A DNA stretch of 64,000 nt from Rhodococcus spelaei (GTDB lineage Bacteria > Actinomycetota > Actinomycetes > Mycobacteriales > Mycobacteriaceae). Each line of letters begins with the position of its first letter. Position 1 is the first letter of the stretch. This document shows positions 1 through 11,663 of this stretch, piece by piece. Both the position numbers and the translations under genes were made by a program. The notes under the pieces are model-generated. The model made no database searches and was not told the origin of the DNA. It saw nothing but the letters and a program-made list of their open reading frames with translations. The stretch lies in the NCBI RefSeq assembly GCF_006704125.1, contig NZ_VIGH01000009.1, positions 186,001-250,000 on the forward strand. The letters run 5' to 3'.

Positions 1-310
1 AGATCGTGGCCGGGGTGTTCGCCGACGTGCTCGGCGTCGAACGCGTCGGTGCGGACGACGACTTCTTCGCGCTCGGCGGCAACTCGCTGATCGCCACCCA
101 GGTGATCTCCCGCCTCGGCGCCGCGCTGGACTCCCAGGTGCCGGTGCGGGTGCTGTTCGAGGCGTCGACCGTCAGTGGTCTCGCCGTCGCCGTGGAACGT
201 CACGTGGGCGAGGGCGGGCGCGTGGCCCTGGTCGCCGGTCCGCGACCGGAGCGCATCCCGCTCTCGCTGGCGCAGTCCCGCATGTGGTTCATCAACCAGT
301 TCGACACGGC
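1..310 (+). repeat. Intragenic duplication, copy 1 (PCP and start of C domain)
   Basis: Bases 1-240 match 3157-3396 at about 224 of 240 positions with no gap in my hand alignment, and clear similarity continues to about 310. The copy covers the carrier protein and the linker into the condensation domain. This is much closer than the two adenylation domains are to each other, so module duplication or later gene conversion is likely. Confidence 0.85.
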
Positions 311-3300
311 GTCACCGGCATACAACATTCCGCTGGCGATCCGACTGACCGGAGACCTCGACGTCGCGGCGTTGCGCGCGGCGGTCGGCGACGTGCTCGA
401 CCGGCACGAGTCGCTGCGCACCGTGTTCCCCAACTCGGCGGACGGCCCGTCGCAGGTGGTCGTCGGTGTCGGCGAGATCGACTCGGACCTCCAGGAGGTC
501 GAGGTGGCCGAGGACGCACTGGCCGCCGCGCTGGTCGAGTACGTCGGCCGCGGATTCGACGTCTCCACCGAGATCCCGCTGCGCGCCAGCCTGTTCCGGA
601 CGGGCGCGCGCGAGCACGTCCTCGCCGTCGTCGTGCACCACATCTCCGCGGACGGCTTCTCCGTCGGACCGCTGGCACGCGATGTGATGGTGGCGTACCT
701 GGCGCGGACCGGTGGCGAGGCGCCGGCGTGGGCGCCGCTGCCGGTGCAGTACGCGGACTTCGCGCTCTGGCAGCGGGAGGTGCTCGGGTCGGAGGACGAT
801 CCGGAGTCGTTGGCGTCGGTGCAGCTCGGGTACTGGGCCGAGCAATTGGCGGGGGCTCCGGCGTTGCTGGAGTTGCCGACGGACCGTCCGCGGCCGCCGG
901 TGGCGTCGATGCGCGGCGCCCGCACCGAATTCGTCGTCGACGCCGAACTCGCGGGACGACTGCGGGAGCTGGCGCTGACGACGCAGTCCACCCTCTTCAT
1001 GGTGCTGCACGCCGCACTGGCCGCGACCCTGTCGCGCCTGAGCGGCTCCACGGACATCACCGTCGGCAGCCCGATCGCCGGTCGCGGTGAGGCCGAGCTC
1101 GACGACCTGGTCGGTATGTTCGTCAACACGCTGTCCCTGCGCACCGAGGTGGATCCCGACCGGGGCTTCGTGGAGTTGCTCGCGTCGGCCCGCGCGGTGG
1201 ACCTGGCTGCATTCGGCAATGCCGACGTGCCGTTCGAGCGGGTGGTCGAGGTGGTGAATCCGCCTCGGTCGCAGGCGCATTCGCCGCTGTTCCAGGTGGC
1301 CCTGTCACTGCAGAACCTGGGAACCGCGTCGTTCGAGCTGCCGGGCATCGAGGTGTCGGCTCTCGACGCGGACCTCGTCGTCGCGAAGCTCGATCTCGAG
1401 TTCACCTTCCGCGATTCCGTCGACGGGATCATGGGCGCACTGACGTACGCGGCGGACCTGTTCGACGAGTCGAGCGCGCACGGCATCACCGAACGTCTCG
1501 TCCGACTGCTCGACGCCGTCGCGACCGCCCCGACCGTCCCGGTCGGCGAACTCGACCTGCTCGACGGCGCGGAGCGGACGACGATCGTCGAAAGGGCGCT
1601 CGTGTCGGCAGTGCCGGTGCGGCTGCTGCCGGACATGCTGACCACCGGTGCGGCCAAGAATCCGAACGCGGTCGCGTTGACCGCGCAGGGTGTCGAGATG
1701 TCGTACGCCGAGCTCGATGCGGCGTCGAACCGGCTTGCGCGGCTTCTCATCTCGCATGGCGCCGGTCCGGAGTCCTTCGTGGCGTTGGCGTTCCCGCGGT
1801 CGGTCGAGTCGGTGGTCGCGATGTGGGCGGTCGCGAAGACGGGTGCGGCGTTCGTGCCGGTGGACCCGGCGTTGCCGGCTGCTCGGATCGAGCACATCCT
1901 CACCGATTCCGGTGCGGCACTGGGCTTGACGGTGGCGCGGGTGCGCGATCTGCTGCCGGGGACGAGTGAGTGGATCGAGCTCGACGGCGCCGTCGCCACG
2001 GGACTGTCGGACACGGACGAGGCCCTCTCCGATGCCCCGGTCACCGACCGGGACCGGACCGCGGCGCTGTCCCCGGGCAATGCGGCGTACATGATCTACA
2101 CGTCTGGTTCGACGGGCATGCCGAAGGGCGTGCTGGTCACCCACACCGGACTGGTCGCCTTCAGCGCGGACGCCCACCAGGAGATGGACATCACCGCCTC
2201 GGCGCGGGTGCTGCGGATGTCCTCCGCCAGCTTCGACGCGTCACTGTTCGAGATGCTGACCTCCTTCAGCGCGGGCGCCACGATGGTGGTCGCGCCGCCC
2301 GAGGTCGTCGGCGGCGACGAGTTGGCGGCACTGCTGCGGGAGGAGCGGGTGAGCCATCTGATGAGCGCACCCGCGGCGCTCGGCGCCCTGCGCGGCGAGG
2401 ACCTGCCCGACCTCCGGATGATCGGTGTGGGCGGCGACGTCTGCCCGCCGGAACTGGTGGCGCGGCTGGCACCCGGCCGACTGTTCTTCAACGGCTACGG
2501 CCCCACCGAGACCACGATCGTCGTCACCTTGACGAGCGCGCTGGCCGCCGGTGGCCGGATCACCATCGGCTCGCCCCTTCCGGGCGTGGGCGCGGTGGTC
2601 CTCGATACGCGGCTGCGGCCGGTGCCGCTCGGTGTCGTGGGTGAGCTGTACGTGTCGGGCGCCGGACTGGCTCGCGGGTACCACGACCGTGCGGCGTTGA
2701 CCGCGAGCAAGTTCGTCGCCAACCCGTTCGGTGAGGCGGGCGACCGGATGTACGCGACCGGCGACCTGGTGCGCTGGACGGGCGAGGGTGAGTTCGACTT
2801 CGTCGGACGCGCCGACTCGCAGGTGAAGCTGCGTGGTCTGCGGATCGAGCTCGGTGAGATCGAGGCTGCGCTGATCGGCTGCAACGGGGTGTCGCAGGCC
2901 GTGGTGACGGTGCACCGGGACCCGCACACCGGGGAACGGCTGCTGGGCTACGTGGTCGGTGACCCGCAGTCCGCACCCGACCCGCAGGAGCTGCGCAGCG
3001 AGCTGACCGGCGGGTTGCCGGCGTACATGGTGCCCGCGCAGATCGTCGTGCTCGACGCACTGCCGTTGACCGTGAACGGGAAGCTGGACGTGAAGGCACT
3101 GCCCGTGCCCGCATTCGAGGCACGGGCCTACCGGGCACCGTCGACGCCGATCGAGGAGATCGTGGCCGGGGTGTTCGCCGAGGTGCTCGGCGTCGAACGG
3201 GTCGGTGTCGACGACGACTTCTTCGAGCTCGGCGGCAACTCGCTGATCGCCACCCAGGTGATCTCCCGCCTCGGCGCGGCGCTGGACGCGCAGGTGCCGG

Positions 3301-6300
3301 TGCGGGTGCTGTTCGAGGCGTCGACCGTCGGTGGTCTCGCCGTCGCCGTGGAACGTCACGTGGGTGAGGGCGGGCGACCCGCCCTGGTGGCAGGTCCGCG
3401 GCCGGAGCGGATTCCGCTCTCGCACGCGCAGCAGCGGATGTGGTTCTTCAACCAGTTCGACACCGGTTCCGCCGCATTCAACATCCCGTTCGTGGTGCGC
3501 CTGACCGGCTCGCTGGACACCGATGCGCTGCGCGCGGCGGTGGCCGACGTGGTGCAGCGTCACGAGGCTCTGCGCACGGTGTTCCCGGACTCGGTGGACG
3601 GACCGCAGCAGGTGATCCTGCCCGCAGCGGATGTCGTGCCGGCGCTCGAGCCGGAACGGGTCGACGAGGACACGATGTGGGCGCGGGTGCTCGGGATCGT
3701 GGGCGGCGGATTCGACGTCGCCGAGGCGGTCCCGTTGCGGGCGGGCCTGTTCCAGCTCGGCGACGACGAGTACGTGCTCGCGCTCGTCCTGCACCACATC
3801 TCCGCGGACGGTGGCTCGATGGCCCCGATGTCCCGAGACATCCTGGTCGCATACGAGGCGCGGCGGACGGGACTCGAGCCCGGATGGGCGCCGCTGGCCG
3901 TGCAGTATGCGGACTACGCACTGTGGCAGCGAACGCTGCTCGGCGACCCGGACGACCCGGAAAGCCTGTCCGCCAAGCAACTCGGCTACTGGAAGCAGGC
4001 CCTCGCCGGGGTTCCCGAACTGTTGGAGCTCCCGACCGACCGGCCGCGACCGGCAGTCGCGACGAACCGGGGCGCGAATGTGAACTTCACCCTGCCCGCG
4101 GATCTCGCCGACCGCGTCGATCAACTAGCGCGGGACCACAACTCGACATTCTTCATGGTGGCGCACACCGCGCTGGCGGTCCTGCTGTCCCGGCTCGCCG
4201 GCACCGACGACATCGTGATCGGGGTACAGGTCGCCGGCCGCGGTGAGGAGGCGCTCGACGACCTGATCGGCATGTTCGGCAACACCCTGGTGATGCGCAA
4301 CAGCGTCGAGCCCGCGGCCGAGTTCGCCGATCTGCTGTCCCGGGTGCGGGCAACAGACCTCGAGGGTTTCGCGCACTCCGACACCCAGATCGAGCAGTTG
4401 ATCGACGCGCTGAACCCGACCAGGTCGACGGCCTACTCGGCACTGTTCCAGGTGCTGCTGGTGGTGCAGAACTTCGCCCGGTCGGAACTGGCGCTGCCCG
4501 GACTGACCGTCGCACCGGTCGAACCGGAGGGCGCCGGCGCGAAGCTGGACCTGCAGTTGACGCTGTCGGAGGAGTACGGACAGGACCTGCGCCGCGCCGG
4601 GATCCACGGGACGTTCACCTACGCCACCGACCTCTTCGACGAGGCAACCGTCGTCGGCTTCGCGGACAAGTTCACCGCGATCCTCGAGGCCGTCACCGGC
4701 AATGCCCGGCTCGCTGTCGGTGCCATCGAATTGCGCAGCGACGCCGAACGATCCGCGGTGGTCGCATGGAACGACACCGACGTCGTGGTGCCGGGGACGA
4801 CCCTGGTCGATGCCTTCGACGCCCAGGTCGCGCGGACCCCGGACGCCACCGCGCTGGTCTTCGACGACATGGTGCTGACCTACCGGGAGTTCGACCGCAG
4901 GGTGAACCGACTGGCCCGCTACCTCGTCTCGATCGGGGTTGGACCCGAGAGCCTCGTCGGAATCGGGATGTACCGCTCGGTGGACCTGCTGGTGGCCGTC
5001 TACGCCGTCCTCAAGGCCGGTGGCGGTTACCTGCCGCTCGACCCGGAACATCCGGACGAGCGCACCGAGTACGTCGTGTCGACCGCCGAACCCGTTGTGG
5101 TGCTGTCGCGTTCGGGGGATGCGCTCGACCTGCCGGCGTCGGTCACCGCGGTGGAGGTGGACGGGCTCGACCTGTCCGGCTTCGCCGACACGACGCTGAC
5201 GGACGCCGACCGGGTGCGGCCTCTGCGGCCGGCGAACGTCGCGTACTCCATCTTCACGTCGGGGTCCACCGGACGGCCGAAGGGTGTGACTGTCGCGCAC
5301 GGCTCGGTGGTCAACCAGATCGCGTGGATGCAGGGCCAGTACCCGCTGGGCCCTGCCGACACCGTGCTGCAGAAGGCGCCGATCACCTTCGACGTGTCGG
5401 TGTGGGAGTTGTTCCTGCCCTTGCAGGTCGGCGCGCGCATGGTCGTCGCGAAGCCGGGCGGCCACCGAGATCCCGAGTACCTGGTGGCAGTCTCGGACAA
5501 GTGGTCGGTGACGATCCTGGAGTTCGTGCCGTCCATGCTCGACGTCTTCCTCGCGGATCCGCAGCTGCAGCTGCCGTCGTCGCTGCGGTACGTCCTCGCC
5601 GGCGGTGAGGAACTCCCGGCGGACCTGGCGCGGCGTTTCGCGGCCCGGTCCACCGCAGTCCTCGACAACACCTACGGCCCCACCGAGGTCACCGTCACGT
5701 CGACCGCACACCGGATCGGACCGGACGTGGACGGGGTGGTGCCGATCGGTGGCGGCGTCTGGAACACCCGGGCGCACGTGCTCGACGCGCGCCTGAACGA
5801 GATGCCGGTGGGTGTGCCGGGCGAGCTCTACCTGGCGGGCCTGCAGCTGGCCCGCGGGTACCACGATCGCCCGGACCTGACCGCGGAGCGGTTCGTCGCG
5901 GATCCGTTCGGCGGTCCCGGCGAGCGGTTGTACCGCACCGGCGACCTGGTCCGCTGGAACTCGAACGGCGAGCTGGAGTTCTTGGGCCGCACCGACTTCC
6001 AGGTGAAGCTGCGCGGTCTGCGCATCGAACTCGGCGAGATCGAGACCGCCTTGGCGGCCGACGCGGCGGTCCGGGCGGCCGTGGTGCTCGTGCATACGGG
6101 ATCCGCCGGGCAGCAGCTGATCGGCTACGTCGTCCCCGAGGGTGACGTCGAGATCGACACCGCCGAGCTTCGCCGGGGGATGTCGTCGACTCTGCCTGCG
6201 TACATGGTTCCGGAGACGATCATGGTGCTCGACGAGTTCCCGCTCAGCGCGAACGGAAAGCTGGAGCGTCGGGCCTTGCCGGTGCCGGAGGTGGCGGCGC

Positions 6301-7349
6301 GCGAGTACCGGGCTCCGGTCACCGACGTGGAACAGACGATCGCAGCGGTGTTCGCGGACATGCTCGGCGTGGAGCGAGTCGGGTTGGACGACAACTTCTT
6401 CGAGCTCGGCGGTAACTCACTGATCGGGATGCGGGTGGTCGGGCGGCTGCGGGTCGAACTCGATGCTGTCGTGCAGCTTCCGTGGCTGTTCTCCGACCCC
6501 ACGCCCGAGGCGCTGGCCCGACAGGTCGAACACGGCGCCGACGACGTCACCGAGCATGCCTTCGACATGCTGTTGCCGATCCGCGAGCGCGGGAGGCTTG
6601 CGCCGGTGTTCTGCGTGCACCCGATCATCGGGTTGGCATGGTGCTACACGGGATTGACGCAGTACGTCGACCCGGCGAGGCCGATCTACGGACTGCAGAC
6701 GCCGGCGGCGCAGGGCGACGGTGAGCTGCCCGGTTCGATCGAGGATGTCGCGGAGCTCTACCTCCGCGAGATCCGTAGGGTGCAGCCGTCCGGCCCGTAC
6801 CACCTCCTCGGGTGGTCGCTCGGCGGCACGATCAGCCATGCGATCGCGGTGCAGCTGCAGGAGCAGGGCGAAGAGGTGGAACTACTGGCGATGCTCGACA
6901 GCTTCACCGCGGAGACCCTGCCGACCACGCCGAACGGCGAGGTCACCATGGCCGAGGTCCTCAGCGGCATGGGCATGGACGGAGTCGGCGACCAGCTGGT
7001 CTCGGACGTCACAGAGGCGCAGGCCGTGGCCGTGTTCAGCCAGCTCACCGGGCAGGGCGCGGAGCAGGCCGCCGATGTCGTCGGTCGCCTGCTCGCGGCC
7101 GCCGAGCACAATTCGGGCCTCACCGCGATGTACCGGCCCGGGGTGTTCGACGGCGATGTGCTGTTCTTCACCGCGGTCGGGGACGACCCGAGCGGAGAGC
7201 GCGCGGCGACGGGTTGGCAGCGGCACGTCAGCGGCACGGTTCACAACCACGGCGTGGCGGACACGCACTGGGGAATGACCTCGCCGTCCGCGCTGGCCGT
7301 GGTCGGTCCAGTCGTGCGTGAACACCTGTCCGCGCCGAGCGTGCAGTGA
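1..7349 (+). CDS. Non-ribosomal peptide synthetase, C-terminal part (5' end outside window)
   Basis: This is the 3' end of a large NRPS; the reading frame is open at the left edge, so the start lies upstream. Counting residues from nt 6, the order is PCP (Ser27 in GGNSL), condensation (HHISADG at 211), adenylation (about 540-1035), PCP (Ser1079), condensation (HHISADG at 1263), adenylation (about 1595-2090), PCP (Ser2138) and type I thioesterase (about 2185-2447, Ser2271 in GWSLGG, His in ADTHWG). There is no epimerase or methyltransferase domain. By hand alignment to the GrsA pocket the adenylation codes read roughly DAFMGGGIV and DVWELGTVT; I do not assign substrates. The visible part adds two residues to an upstream-loaded chain and releases the product. 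A siderophore or lipopeptide is possible, but nothing here proves it. Confidence 0.95.
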   Translation, partial: IVAGVFADVLGVERVGADDDFFALGGNSLIATQVISRLGAALDSQVPVRVLFEASTVSGLAVAVERHVGEGGRVALVAGPRPERIPLSLAQSRMWFINQFDTASPAYNIPLAIRLTGDLDVAALRAAVGDVLDRHESLRTVFPNSADGPSQVVVGVGEIDSDLQEVEVAEDALAAALVEYVGRGFDVSTEIPLRASLFRTGAREHVLAVVVHHISADGFSVGPLARDVMVAYLARTGGEAPAWAPLPVQYADFALWQREVLGSEDDPESLASVQLGYWAEQLAGAPALLELPTDRPRPPVASMRGARTEFVVDAELAGRLRELALTTQSTLFMVLHAALAATLSRLSGSTDITVGSPIAGRGEAELDDLVGMFVNTLSLRTEVDPDRGFVELLASARAVDLAAFGNADVPFERVVEVVNPPRSQAHSPLFQVALSLQNLGTASFELPGIEVSALDADLVVAKLDLEFTFRDSVDGIMGALTYAADLFDESSAHGITERLVRLLDAVATAPTVPVGELDLLDGAERTTIVERALVSAVPVRLLPDMLTTGAAKNPNAVALTAQGVEMSYAELDAASNRLARLLISHGAGPESFVALAFPRSVESVVAMWAVAKTGAAFVPVDPALPAARIEHILTDSGAALGLTVARVRDLLPGTSEWIELDGAVATGLSDTDEALSDAPVTDRDRTAALSPGNAAYMIYTSGSTGMPKGVLVTHTGLVAFSADAHQEMDITASARVLRMSSASFDASLFEMLTSFSAGATMVVAPPEVVGGDELAALLREERVSHLMSAPAALGALRGEDLPDLRMIGVGGDVCPPELVARLAPGRLFFNGYGPTETTIVVTLTSALAAGGRITIGSPLPGVGAVVLDTRLRPVPLGVVGELYVSGAGLARGYHDRAALTASKFVANPFGEAGDRMYATGDLVRWTGEGEFDFVGRADSQVKLRGLRIELGEIEAALIGCNGVSQAVVTVHRDPHTGERLLGYVVGDPQSAPDPQELRSELTGGLPAYMVPAQIVVLDALPLTVNGKLDVKALPVPAFEARAYRAPSTPIEEIVAGVFAEVLGVERVGVDDDFFELGGNSLIATQVISRLGAALDAQVPVRVLFEASTVGGLAVAVERHVGEGGRPALVAGPRPERIPLSHAQQRMWFFNQFDTGSAAFNIPFVVRLTGSLDTDALRAAVADVVQRHEALRTVFPDSVDGPQQVILPAADVVPALEPERVDEDTMWARVLGIVGGGFDVAEAVPLRAGLFQLGDDEYVLALVLHHISADGGSMAPMSRDILVAYEARRTGLEPGWAPLAVQYADYALWQRTLLGDPDDPESLSAKQLGYWKQALAGVPELLELPTDRPRPAVATNRGANVNFTLPADLADRVDQLARDHNSTFFMVAHTALAVLLSRLAGTDDIVIGVQVAGRGEEALDDLIGMFGNTLVMRNSVEPAAEFADLLSRVRATDLEGFAHSDTQIEQLIDALNPTRSTAYSALFQVLLVVQNFARSELALPGLTVAPVEPEGAGAKLDLQLTLSEEYGQDLRRAGIHGTFTYATDLFDEATVVGFADKFTAILEAVTGNARLAVGAIELRSDAERSAVVAWNDTDVVVPGTTLVDAFDAQVARTPDATALVFDDMVLTYREFDRRVNRLARYLVSIGVGPESLVGIGMYRSVDLLVAVYAVLKAGGGYLPLDPEHPDERTEYVVSTAEPVVVLSRSGDALDLPASVTAVEVDGLDLSGFADTTLTDADRVRPLRPANVAYSIFTSGSTGRPKGVTVAHGSVVNQIAWMQGQYPLGPADTVLQKAPITFDVSVWELFLPLQVGARMVVAKPGGHRDPEYLVAVSDKWSVTILEFVPSMLDVFLADPQLQLPSSLRYVLAGGEELPADLARRFAARSTAVLDNTYGPTEVTVTSTAHRIGPDVDGVVPIGGGVWNTRAHVLDARLNEMPVGVPGELYLAGLQLARGYHDRPDLTAERFVADPFGGPGERLYRTGDLVRWNSNGELEFLGRTDFQVKLRGLRIELGEIETALAADAAVRAAVVLVHTGSAGQQLIGYVVPEGDVEIDTAELRRGMSSTLPAYMVPETIMVLDEFPLSANGKLERRALPVPEVAAREYRAPVTDVEQTIAAVFADMLGVERVGLDDNFFELGGNSLIGMRVVGRLRVELDAVVQLPWLFSDPTPEALARQVEHGADDVTEHAFDMLLPIRERGRLAPVFCVHPIIGLAWCYTGLTQYVDPARPIYGLQTPAAQGDGELPGSIEDVAELYLREIRRVQPSGPYHLLGWSLGGTISHAIAVQLQEQGEEVELLAMLDSFTAETLPTTPNGEVTMAEVLSGMGMDGVGDQLVSDVTEAQAVAVFSQLTGQGAEQAADVVGRLLAAAEHNSGLTAMYRPGVFDGDVLFFTAVGDDPSGERAATGWQRHVSGTVHNHGVADTHWGMTSPSALAVVGPVVREHLSAPSVQ
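3157..3466 (+). repeat. Intragenic duplication, copy 2 (PCP and start of C domain)
   Basis: This is the second copy of the repeat that begins at nt 1, offset by exactly 3156 bases, which keeps the reading frame. Most differences lie in the linker after the carrier domain. Confidence 0.85.
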
Positions 7350-7362
7350 GCGAGCGCCGGTT

Positions 7363-7394
7363 CCGTCACCGAGGACTGCGTCCCTCGGTGACGG
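7363..7394. terminator. Bidirectional hairpin between NRPS and maf
   Basis: Perfect 12-bp arms CCGTCACCGAGG / CCTCGGTGACGG surround an 8-nt loop. The hairpin lies between two convergent genes, 13 nt after the NRPS stop. There is no long T run, as is common for actinobacterial terminators. Confidence 0.75.
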
Positions 7395-7404
7395 GGCCGG
7401 CGGG

Positions 7405-8046
7405 TCAGTCGGGGCGGTTGACCGTCCACAGTTCGGAGATGCCGACCCCGACCTCGCCGAGCAGGCGGCGGACCAGAGGCAGGCCGATGCCGATGACGCT
7501 GGACGGGTCGCCCTCGATCCGATCGATGAACCACCCACCGAGCCCGTCGAGGGTGAATGCGCCCGCGACCTGCATCGGTTCGCCGGAGTCGAGGTAGGCC
7601 TCGAGATCGTCGCCGGAGGGCGTGCCGAAGTGGACGACGGTCGCGCTGTCCGCCGCGGTCTCGCCGGTGACGCTGCCGTCGCGCACCCGGAGCACGCAGT
7701 GCCCGGTCAGCAGGGTGCCGCTACGGCCGGCCATCGAGCGCCAGCGGGCTCGGGCGACATCCGCGGTGTGCGGTTTGCCCTGGAGTTCGCCGTCGATCAG
7801 CAGCATCGAGTCGCAGCCGATGACCACGGCGTCGGCAAGGACCTCGGCGGGCAGGTCCGGTAGGACCGCCGACGCCTTGGCCCGGGCCAGCTCCGTCACG
7901 ACGTGCGCAGGAGTGGCCCGGGGTCCGAGCGAGTCTTGGATCGCGTCCTCGTCGACGCCCGAGACGTGTACGTGCGGCTCGATCCCCGCCTTGCGCAACA
8001 CGGTGCGTCGCGCAGGCGAGGCCGAGGCGAGGACGAGCCGGGTCAC
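7405..8046 (-). CDS. maf: Maf-like nucleotide pyrophosphatase
   Basis: 213 residues. The N-terminal motif [12 protein letters not shown] (about 5-16) is the Maf/YhdE substrate loop, and GCDSM with a following Asp-containing strand matches the family. Maf proteins hydrolyse non-canonical or canonical NTPs to NMP plus pyrophosphate in the cytosol; which nucleotide this one prefers cannot be read from sequence. The GTG start overlaps the accE stop by four bases (GTGA), so it is the third gene of an accD-accE-maf operon. The same order is found in mycobacteria (Rv3280-Rv3282). Confidence 0.92.
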   Translation of the reverse strand: MTRLVLASASPARRTVLRKAGIEPHVHVSGVDEDAIQDSLGPRATPAHVVTELARAKASAVLPDLPAEVLADAVVIGCDSMLLIDGELQGKPHTADVARARWRSMAGRSGTLLTGHCVLRVRDGSVTGETAADSATVVHFGTPSGDDLEAYLDSGEPMQVAGAFTLDGLGGWFIDRIEGDPSSVIGIGLPLVRRLLGEVGVGISELWTVNRPD

Positions 8047-8342
8047 GCCCGGTTCTGGAACGAGTACGGGGAGAACGGTGCGCGCGCCCGGTGCATCTTC
8101 ACCGGGTCGCCCCAGTGCTCGGCCGGCGTGGTGTCGACCGGAGCCTCACCCGAGGAGGAGGCGGCGGCGAACACGGCGACCAGGGCCGCCACCTCGACGT
8201 CGGTCGGCGAGCCCTTGACCACCTTGATGACCGGCAATTGCGCACCTTCGGTTGAAGCCGCCGCGGCAGCGTCGACGGTCGCGGCGGCTTCGGAGAGCAC
8301 CTCGACGTCCTCGAGTGTCGTGTCGCGAGTCGTAGCCGTCAC
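8043..8342 (-). CDS. accE: Acyl-CoA carboxylase epsilon subunit
   Basis: 99 residues, a typical AccE5-like size. The N-terminal third is acidic and Ala/Glu rich. The core [21 protein letters not shown] is the conserved epsilon signature, and the C-terminus ends with a basic tail like other epsilon chains. In actinomycetes this subunit holds the biotinylated alpha chain and the carboxyltransferase beta chain together. The GTG start overlaps the accD stop (GTGA), and its own stop overlaps the maf start in the same way, so all three genes are probably translationally coupled. Confidence 0.9.
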   Translation of the reverse strand: MTATTRDTTLEDVEVLSEAAATVDAAAAASTEGAQLPVIKVVKGSPTDVEVAALVAVFAAASSSGEAPVDTTPAEHWGDPVKMHRARAPFSPYSFQNRA

Positions 8343-9979
8343 AGCGGAATGTTCCCATGCTTCTTGGGGGGAAGGGTAACCATCTTGCGCTCGAGCAGGC
8401 GCAGGGCGGCCACGATCTGTCCGCGGGTGTGGCTCGGCGGGATGACCGCGTCGACGTAACCGCGCTCGGCGGCGACGTACGGGTTGACGAGGGTGTCCTC
8501 GTACTCGTTCTGCAGCTCGAGGCGCAGCGCGTCGACGTCGGCGCCGGAAGCGGCGGCATCCTTGAGCTGCTTGCGGTAGACGAACCCGACGGCACCCGAG
8601 GCGCCCATGACGGCGATCTGGGCGGTCGGCCAGGCCAGGTTGACGTCGGCGCCCATGTGCTTGGAGCCCATCACGTCGTACGCTCCGCCGTAGGCCTTGC
8701 GGGTGATGACGGTGATCTTGCCGACGGTGGCCTCGCCGTACGCGTAGAGCAGCTTGGCGCCGCGCCGGATGATGCCGTTGTACTCCTGCTCGGTGCCGGG
8801 CAGGAAGCCCGGCACGTCGACCAGGGTGATGATCGGGACGTTGAACGCGTCGCAGGTCCGCACGAAGCGGGCGGCCTTCTCGGAGGCGTCGATGTCGAGG
8901 CAGCCGGCGAACTGCATCGGCTGGTTGGCGACGATGCCGACGCTGCGGCCGTCCACGCGGCCGAAGCCGACGATGATGTTCGCGGCGCGCTCGGCCTGGA
9001 CCTCGAGGAACTCGTCGTCGTCGAGCAGGCGACGGATCACCTCGTGCATGTCGTACGGCTGGTTCGCCGAGTCCGGGATCAGGGTGTCGAGTTCGAGGTC
9101 CTCGGCGGTGAGCGAGTCCTCGATCGAACCGACGATCGGGTCGGACGGCGCCAGGCGCGGTGCGGCGGCCTGGTTGTTCGACGGCAGGTACGAGAGCAGG
9201 TCCTTGACGTAGTCGAGGGCGTCCTGCTCGCCGGAGGCGACGTAGTGCGCGACACCGGACTTGACCATGTGGGTGTGGGCGCCGCCCAGGTCCTCCATGG
9301 TGACGTCCTCGCCGGTGACGGTCTTGATGACGTCGGGGCCGGTGACGAACATCTGCGAGGTCTGGTCGACCATCACGACGAAGTCGGTCAGCGCGGGGGA
9401 GTAGACGTGGCCGCCGGCGGCCGGGCCCATGATCAGCGAGATCTGCGGGATCACGCCGGACGCCTGGACGTTGCGGTGGAAGATCTCGCCGTACAGGCCG
9501 AGCGAGACCACACCCTCCTGGATGCGGGCGCCGGCGCCCTCGTTGATGCCGACGAGCGGACGGCCCGTCTTGAGGGCGAGGTCCATGACCTTGACGATCT
9601 TCTCGCCGTAGATCTCGCCGAGGCTGCCGCCGAAGACGGTGGCGTCCTGGGAGAACACGCAGACGTCGCGGCCGTCGATGGTGCCGTAGCCGGTGACGAC
9701 GCCGTCGCCCGCGGGACGGTTCTCGGCGAGACCGAAGTTGACGCTGCGGTGGCGGGCGAGTGCGTCGAGCTCGACGAAGGAGCCCTCGTCGAGCAGTGCG
9801 GTGATCCGCTCGCGGGCGGTCAGCTTGCCCTTCGCGTGCACCTTCTCCACTGCGGCTTCGCCGCTCGGGAACTTGGCTTCGTCCTGACGTCTCTGCAGGT
9901 CAGCAAGCTTTCCTGCGGTCGTGTGGATATCAGGGGTGTGCGTCGCCTCTTGCGCAGTGGGCTCCTGGACACTCGTCAT
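8339..9979 (-). CDS. accD5: Acyl-CoA (propionyl-CoA) carboxylase beta chain
   Basis: 546 residues from the chosen ATG. The protein then begins MTSVQEP, as mycobacterial AccD5 begins MTSV; an in-frame start 60 nt upstream is less likely. It has the two crotonase-fold halves of a biotin-dependent carboxyltransferase with oxyanion-hole glycines ([15 protein letters not shown]). It transfers carboxyl from biotin on AccA to propionyl- or acetyl-CoA, supplying methylmalonyl- and malonyl-CoA. The motif GGAYDVMGS carries Asp where Streptomyces PccB has its specificity-determining Asp422, so propionyl-CoA preference is likely. No AccA is in the window. It is divergent from birA, which makes the biotin attachment enzyme. 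Confidence 0.95.
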   Translation of the reverse strand: MTSVQEPTAQEATHTPDIHTTAGKLADLQRRQDEAKFPSGEAAVEKVHAKGKLTARERITALLDEGSFVELDALARHRSVNFGLAENRPAGDGVVTGYGTIDGRDVCVFSQDATVFGGSLGEIYGEKIVKVMDLALKTGRPLVGINEGAGARIQEGVVSLGLYGEIFHRNVQASGVIPQISLIMGPAAGGHVYSPALTDFVVMVDQTSQMFVTGPDVIKTVTGEDVTMEDLGGAHTHMVKSGVAHYVASGEQDALDYVKDLLSYLPSNNQAAAPRLAPSDPIVGSIEDSLTAEDLELDTLIPDSANQPYDMHEVIRRLLDDDEFLEVQAERAANIIVGFGRVDGRSVGIVANQPMQFAGCLDIDASEKAARFVRTCDAFNVPIITLVDVPGFLPGTEQEYNGIIRRGAKLLYAYGEATVGKITVITRKAYGGAYDVMGSKHMGADVNLAWPTAQIAVMGASGAVGFVYRKQLKDAAASGADVDALRLELQNEYEDTLVNPYVAAERGYVDAVIPPSHTRGQIVAALRLLERKMVTLPPKKHGNIPL

Positions 9980-10139
9980 GGGGACAGAGCTTATCGACTG
10001 CCCTTCGGGGCCGGTATACCGAGGGCCGCTTGCGTTCAATCATTCAACTCAAGCTACCGGCGGGTATCCAGATCGCGCCCCGTCGCGGGGGGTGGGACGG
10101 CCTCGCCACGACGGCTGTCGGAGCCATACGCTCTCGAGC
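9980..10139. promoter_or_regulatory. Divergent accD5 / birA promoter region
   Basis: These 160 bp separate divergent genes. Toward birA there is TACGCT at 10127-10132, seven bases before the ATG, which fits a leaderless transcript. Toward accD5 a TAAGCT lies eight bases before the ATG. No gene is seen inside. Confidence 0.55.
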
Positions 10140-10973
10140 ATGTACACCGACCTGAACCGGCCGCCTCTCGGCGCCGTCGCACTGCGCCGGGCGCTCGTGA
10201 CCACGGACGACTCGAGTGGCTTCTACTCGAGTCTCGACGTGGTCGCCGAGACCGGCTCGACGAACGCCGACCTGCTCGCCCGGGCCGCGGATTCCGCCCT
10301 CGACCGCGCCGTGCTGATCGCCGAGTACCAGGACCACGGTCGTGGCAGGCACGCCCGCAGCTTCGTGGCGCCGCCACGCTCGTCGATCTCGGTGTCGGTG
10401 CTGCTCCGGATGCCGGGGCTGCCGCTGGACCGGATGGGGTGGCTGCCGCTGCTGACCGGGGTCGCCGTGGTCAACGCGCTGCGTTCGGTCGCCGAGGTCG
10501 ATGCCGTGCTCAAGTGGCCCAACGACGTGCAGATCGACGGCAGGAAGGTCGCGGGCATCCTCGCCGAGGTCGCGGCGACCGCGCCGGTGCCGTCGGTGGT
10601 GATCGGGGTCGGGCTCAACGTCACGCTCACCGAGGAGGAGTTGCCGGTCCCGACGGCGACCTCGCTGCAGCTCGCGGACGCCGCGACCACCGACCGGGAC
10701 ACCCTCGCTCGGGCGGTGCTGCGCGAGCTGGCCGCGCAGTGGTCGGCCTGGCGCGACGACGACTGGCGCACGGACGCGCTGGCCGCGGACTACCGGGCGC
10801 GTTGCGGCACCCTGGGCCAGCGCGTCCGGGTCGAGCTGCCCGCCGACCGGGAACTGCTCGGGCTCGCGTCGGACGTCGACGACCAGGGCCGGATCGTGGT
10901 GCGGCCGGACGGCGGCGGCGAGCCGGTGGCCGTCTCGGCCGGCGACGTCACGCACTTGCGGCCTCAGGTCTGA
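10140..10973 (+). CDS. birA: Biotin-[acetyl-CoA-carboxylase] ligase, monofunctional
   Basis: 277 residues. Signature blocks are ETGSTN (biotin pocket), HGRGRHARSF (the GRGRxGR loop that holds biotinyl-AMP, here with Ala for Gly), LKWPNDV and GIGVGLNV. There is no N-terminal helix-turn-helix, so this is a class I ligase that does not act as a repressor. It activates biotin with ATP and attaches it to the carboxylase alpha subunits that work with the neighbouring AccD5. The ATG was chosen because TACGCT lies seven bases upstream and the protein then starts just before the conserved domain. It ends at a strong hairpin. Confidence 0.95.
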   Translation: MYTDLNRPPLGAVALRRALVTTDDSSGFYSSLDVVAETGSTNADLLARAADSALDRAVLIAEYQDHGRGRHARSFVAPPRSSISVSVLLRMPGLPLDRMGWLPLLTGVAVVNALRSVAEVDAVLKWPNDVQIDGRKVAGILAEVAATAPVPSVVIGVGLNVTLTEEELPVPTATSLQLADAATTDRDTLARAVLRELAAQWSAWRDDDWRTDALAADYRARCGTLGQRVRVELPADRELLGLASDVDDQGRIVVRPDGGGEPVAVSAGDVTHLRPQV

Positions 10974-10981
10974 TCGAATCA

Positions 10982-11019
10982 CGAACGGGGCGTGGACCAT
11001 CCGGTCCACGCCCCGTTCG
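10982..11019. terminator. Bidirectional hairpin between birA and convergent gene
   Basis: Perfect 17-bp arms, CGAACGGGGCGTGGACC and its complement, surround the tetraloop ATCC. It is nine bases after the birA stop and 20 bases before the end of the convergent gene. Confidence 0.85.
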
Positions 11020-11039
11020 CACACCCGTGCCCGAGCGGA

Positions 11040-11459
11040 TCAGACGCGATCGGTGTCCCAGGTCGTGACGGCCCAGATCACCACGACGTCGAGCGCGATG
11101 ATCAGGATCGACCAGAGCGGGTAGTACGGCAGCCACAGGAAGTTGGCGATGATCGAGAGCGCGGCGAGGAAGATCGCCGTGATCCGTGCCCACGTCGCGC
11201 CGCTGAGCAGGCCGAAGCCGGTCAGTGCGATCAGGATGCCGACGACGATGTGGATCCAGCCCCAGGTCGTGATGTTGAACTGGTAGGTGTACTCGGGTCC
11301 GAACACCAGGACGTTGTCCTTGGCGACCGCCGAGATGCCCTGGAAGATCTGCAGGATGCCGACGGTCAGCAGCAGTACCGCCGCCGCGATGGAGGTGCCT
11401 ACCGCAAAACCCTGCTTGACGCTGTCGTCCTTGTGGTTCGCGACCGAGTGATCCGTCAT
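11040..11459 (-). CDS. Four-helix integral membrane protein (DUF7144-like)
   Basis: 139 residues with four hydrophobic segments (about 22-42, 65-85, 90-108, 112-133). The pattern GILQIFQGISAVAKDNVLV, then a TWGWIHIVVG helix and WARI, is that of small actinobacterial membrane proteins I recall as DUF7144; the function is unknown. The ATG has GGAGAGG eight bases upstream. A longer reading through an upstream Met has no ribosome binding site. It is transcribed alone, convergent with birA. Confidence 0.75.
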   Translation of the reverse strand: MTDHSVANHKDDSVKQGFAVGTSIAAAVLLLTVGILQIFQGISAVAKDNVLVFGPEYTYQFNITTWGWIHIVVGILIALTGFGLLSGATWARITAIFLAALSIIANFLWLPYYPLWSILIIALDVVVIWAVTTWDTDRV

Positions 11460-11663
11460 GGCCGTTCCTCTCCTGTCGAATGTCTCGAGCATGCTCGACA
11501 GCAGTGTCCGGTCTGCGAGCTGTGCGCACCTCATCCGTGGTGGGTGACTTTTCGGTCCGGCGGATTCGGGGGTCGTGAGTCATCCGTCGCGGGTGATGCA
11601 GCCGGGAACGCCCGCTGCGACTGTCGGTACGACGCCTGCAGCAGGCATGAAAGGGGTGACGCG

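Noticed and set aside
200-2092. Long open frame on the minus strand opposite the NRPS
   Set aside because: Composition is Ser/Thr/Arg-rich without domains, and the plus strand carries clear condensation and adenylation motifs. It is a GC-skew shadow.
8357-11068. 903-codon plus-strand frame across accD5 and birA
   Set aside because: It is in a different frame from birA and antisense to accD5, with Asp/Gly/Val repeats typical of shadow translation.
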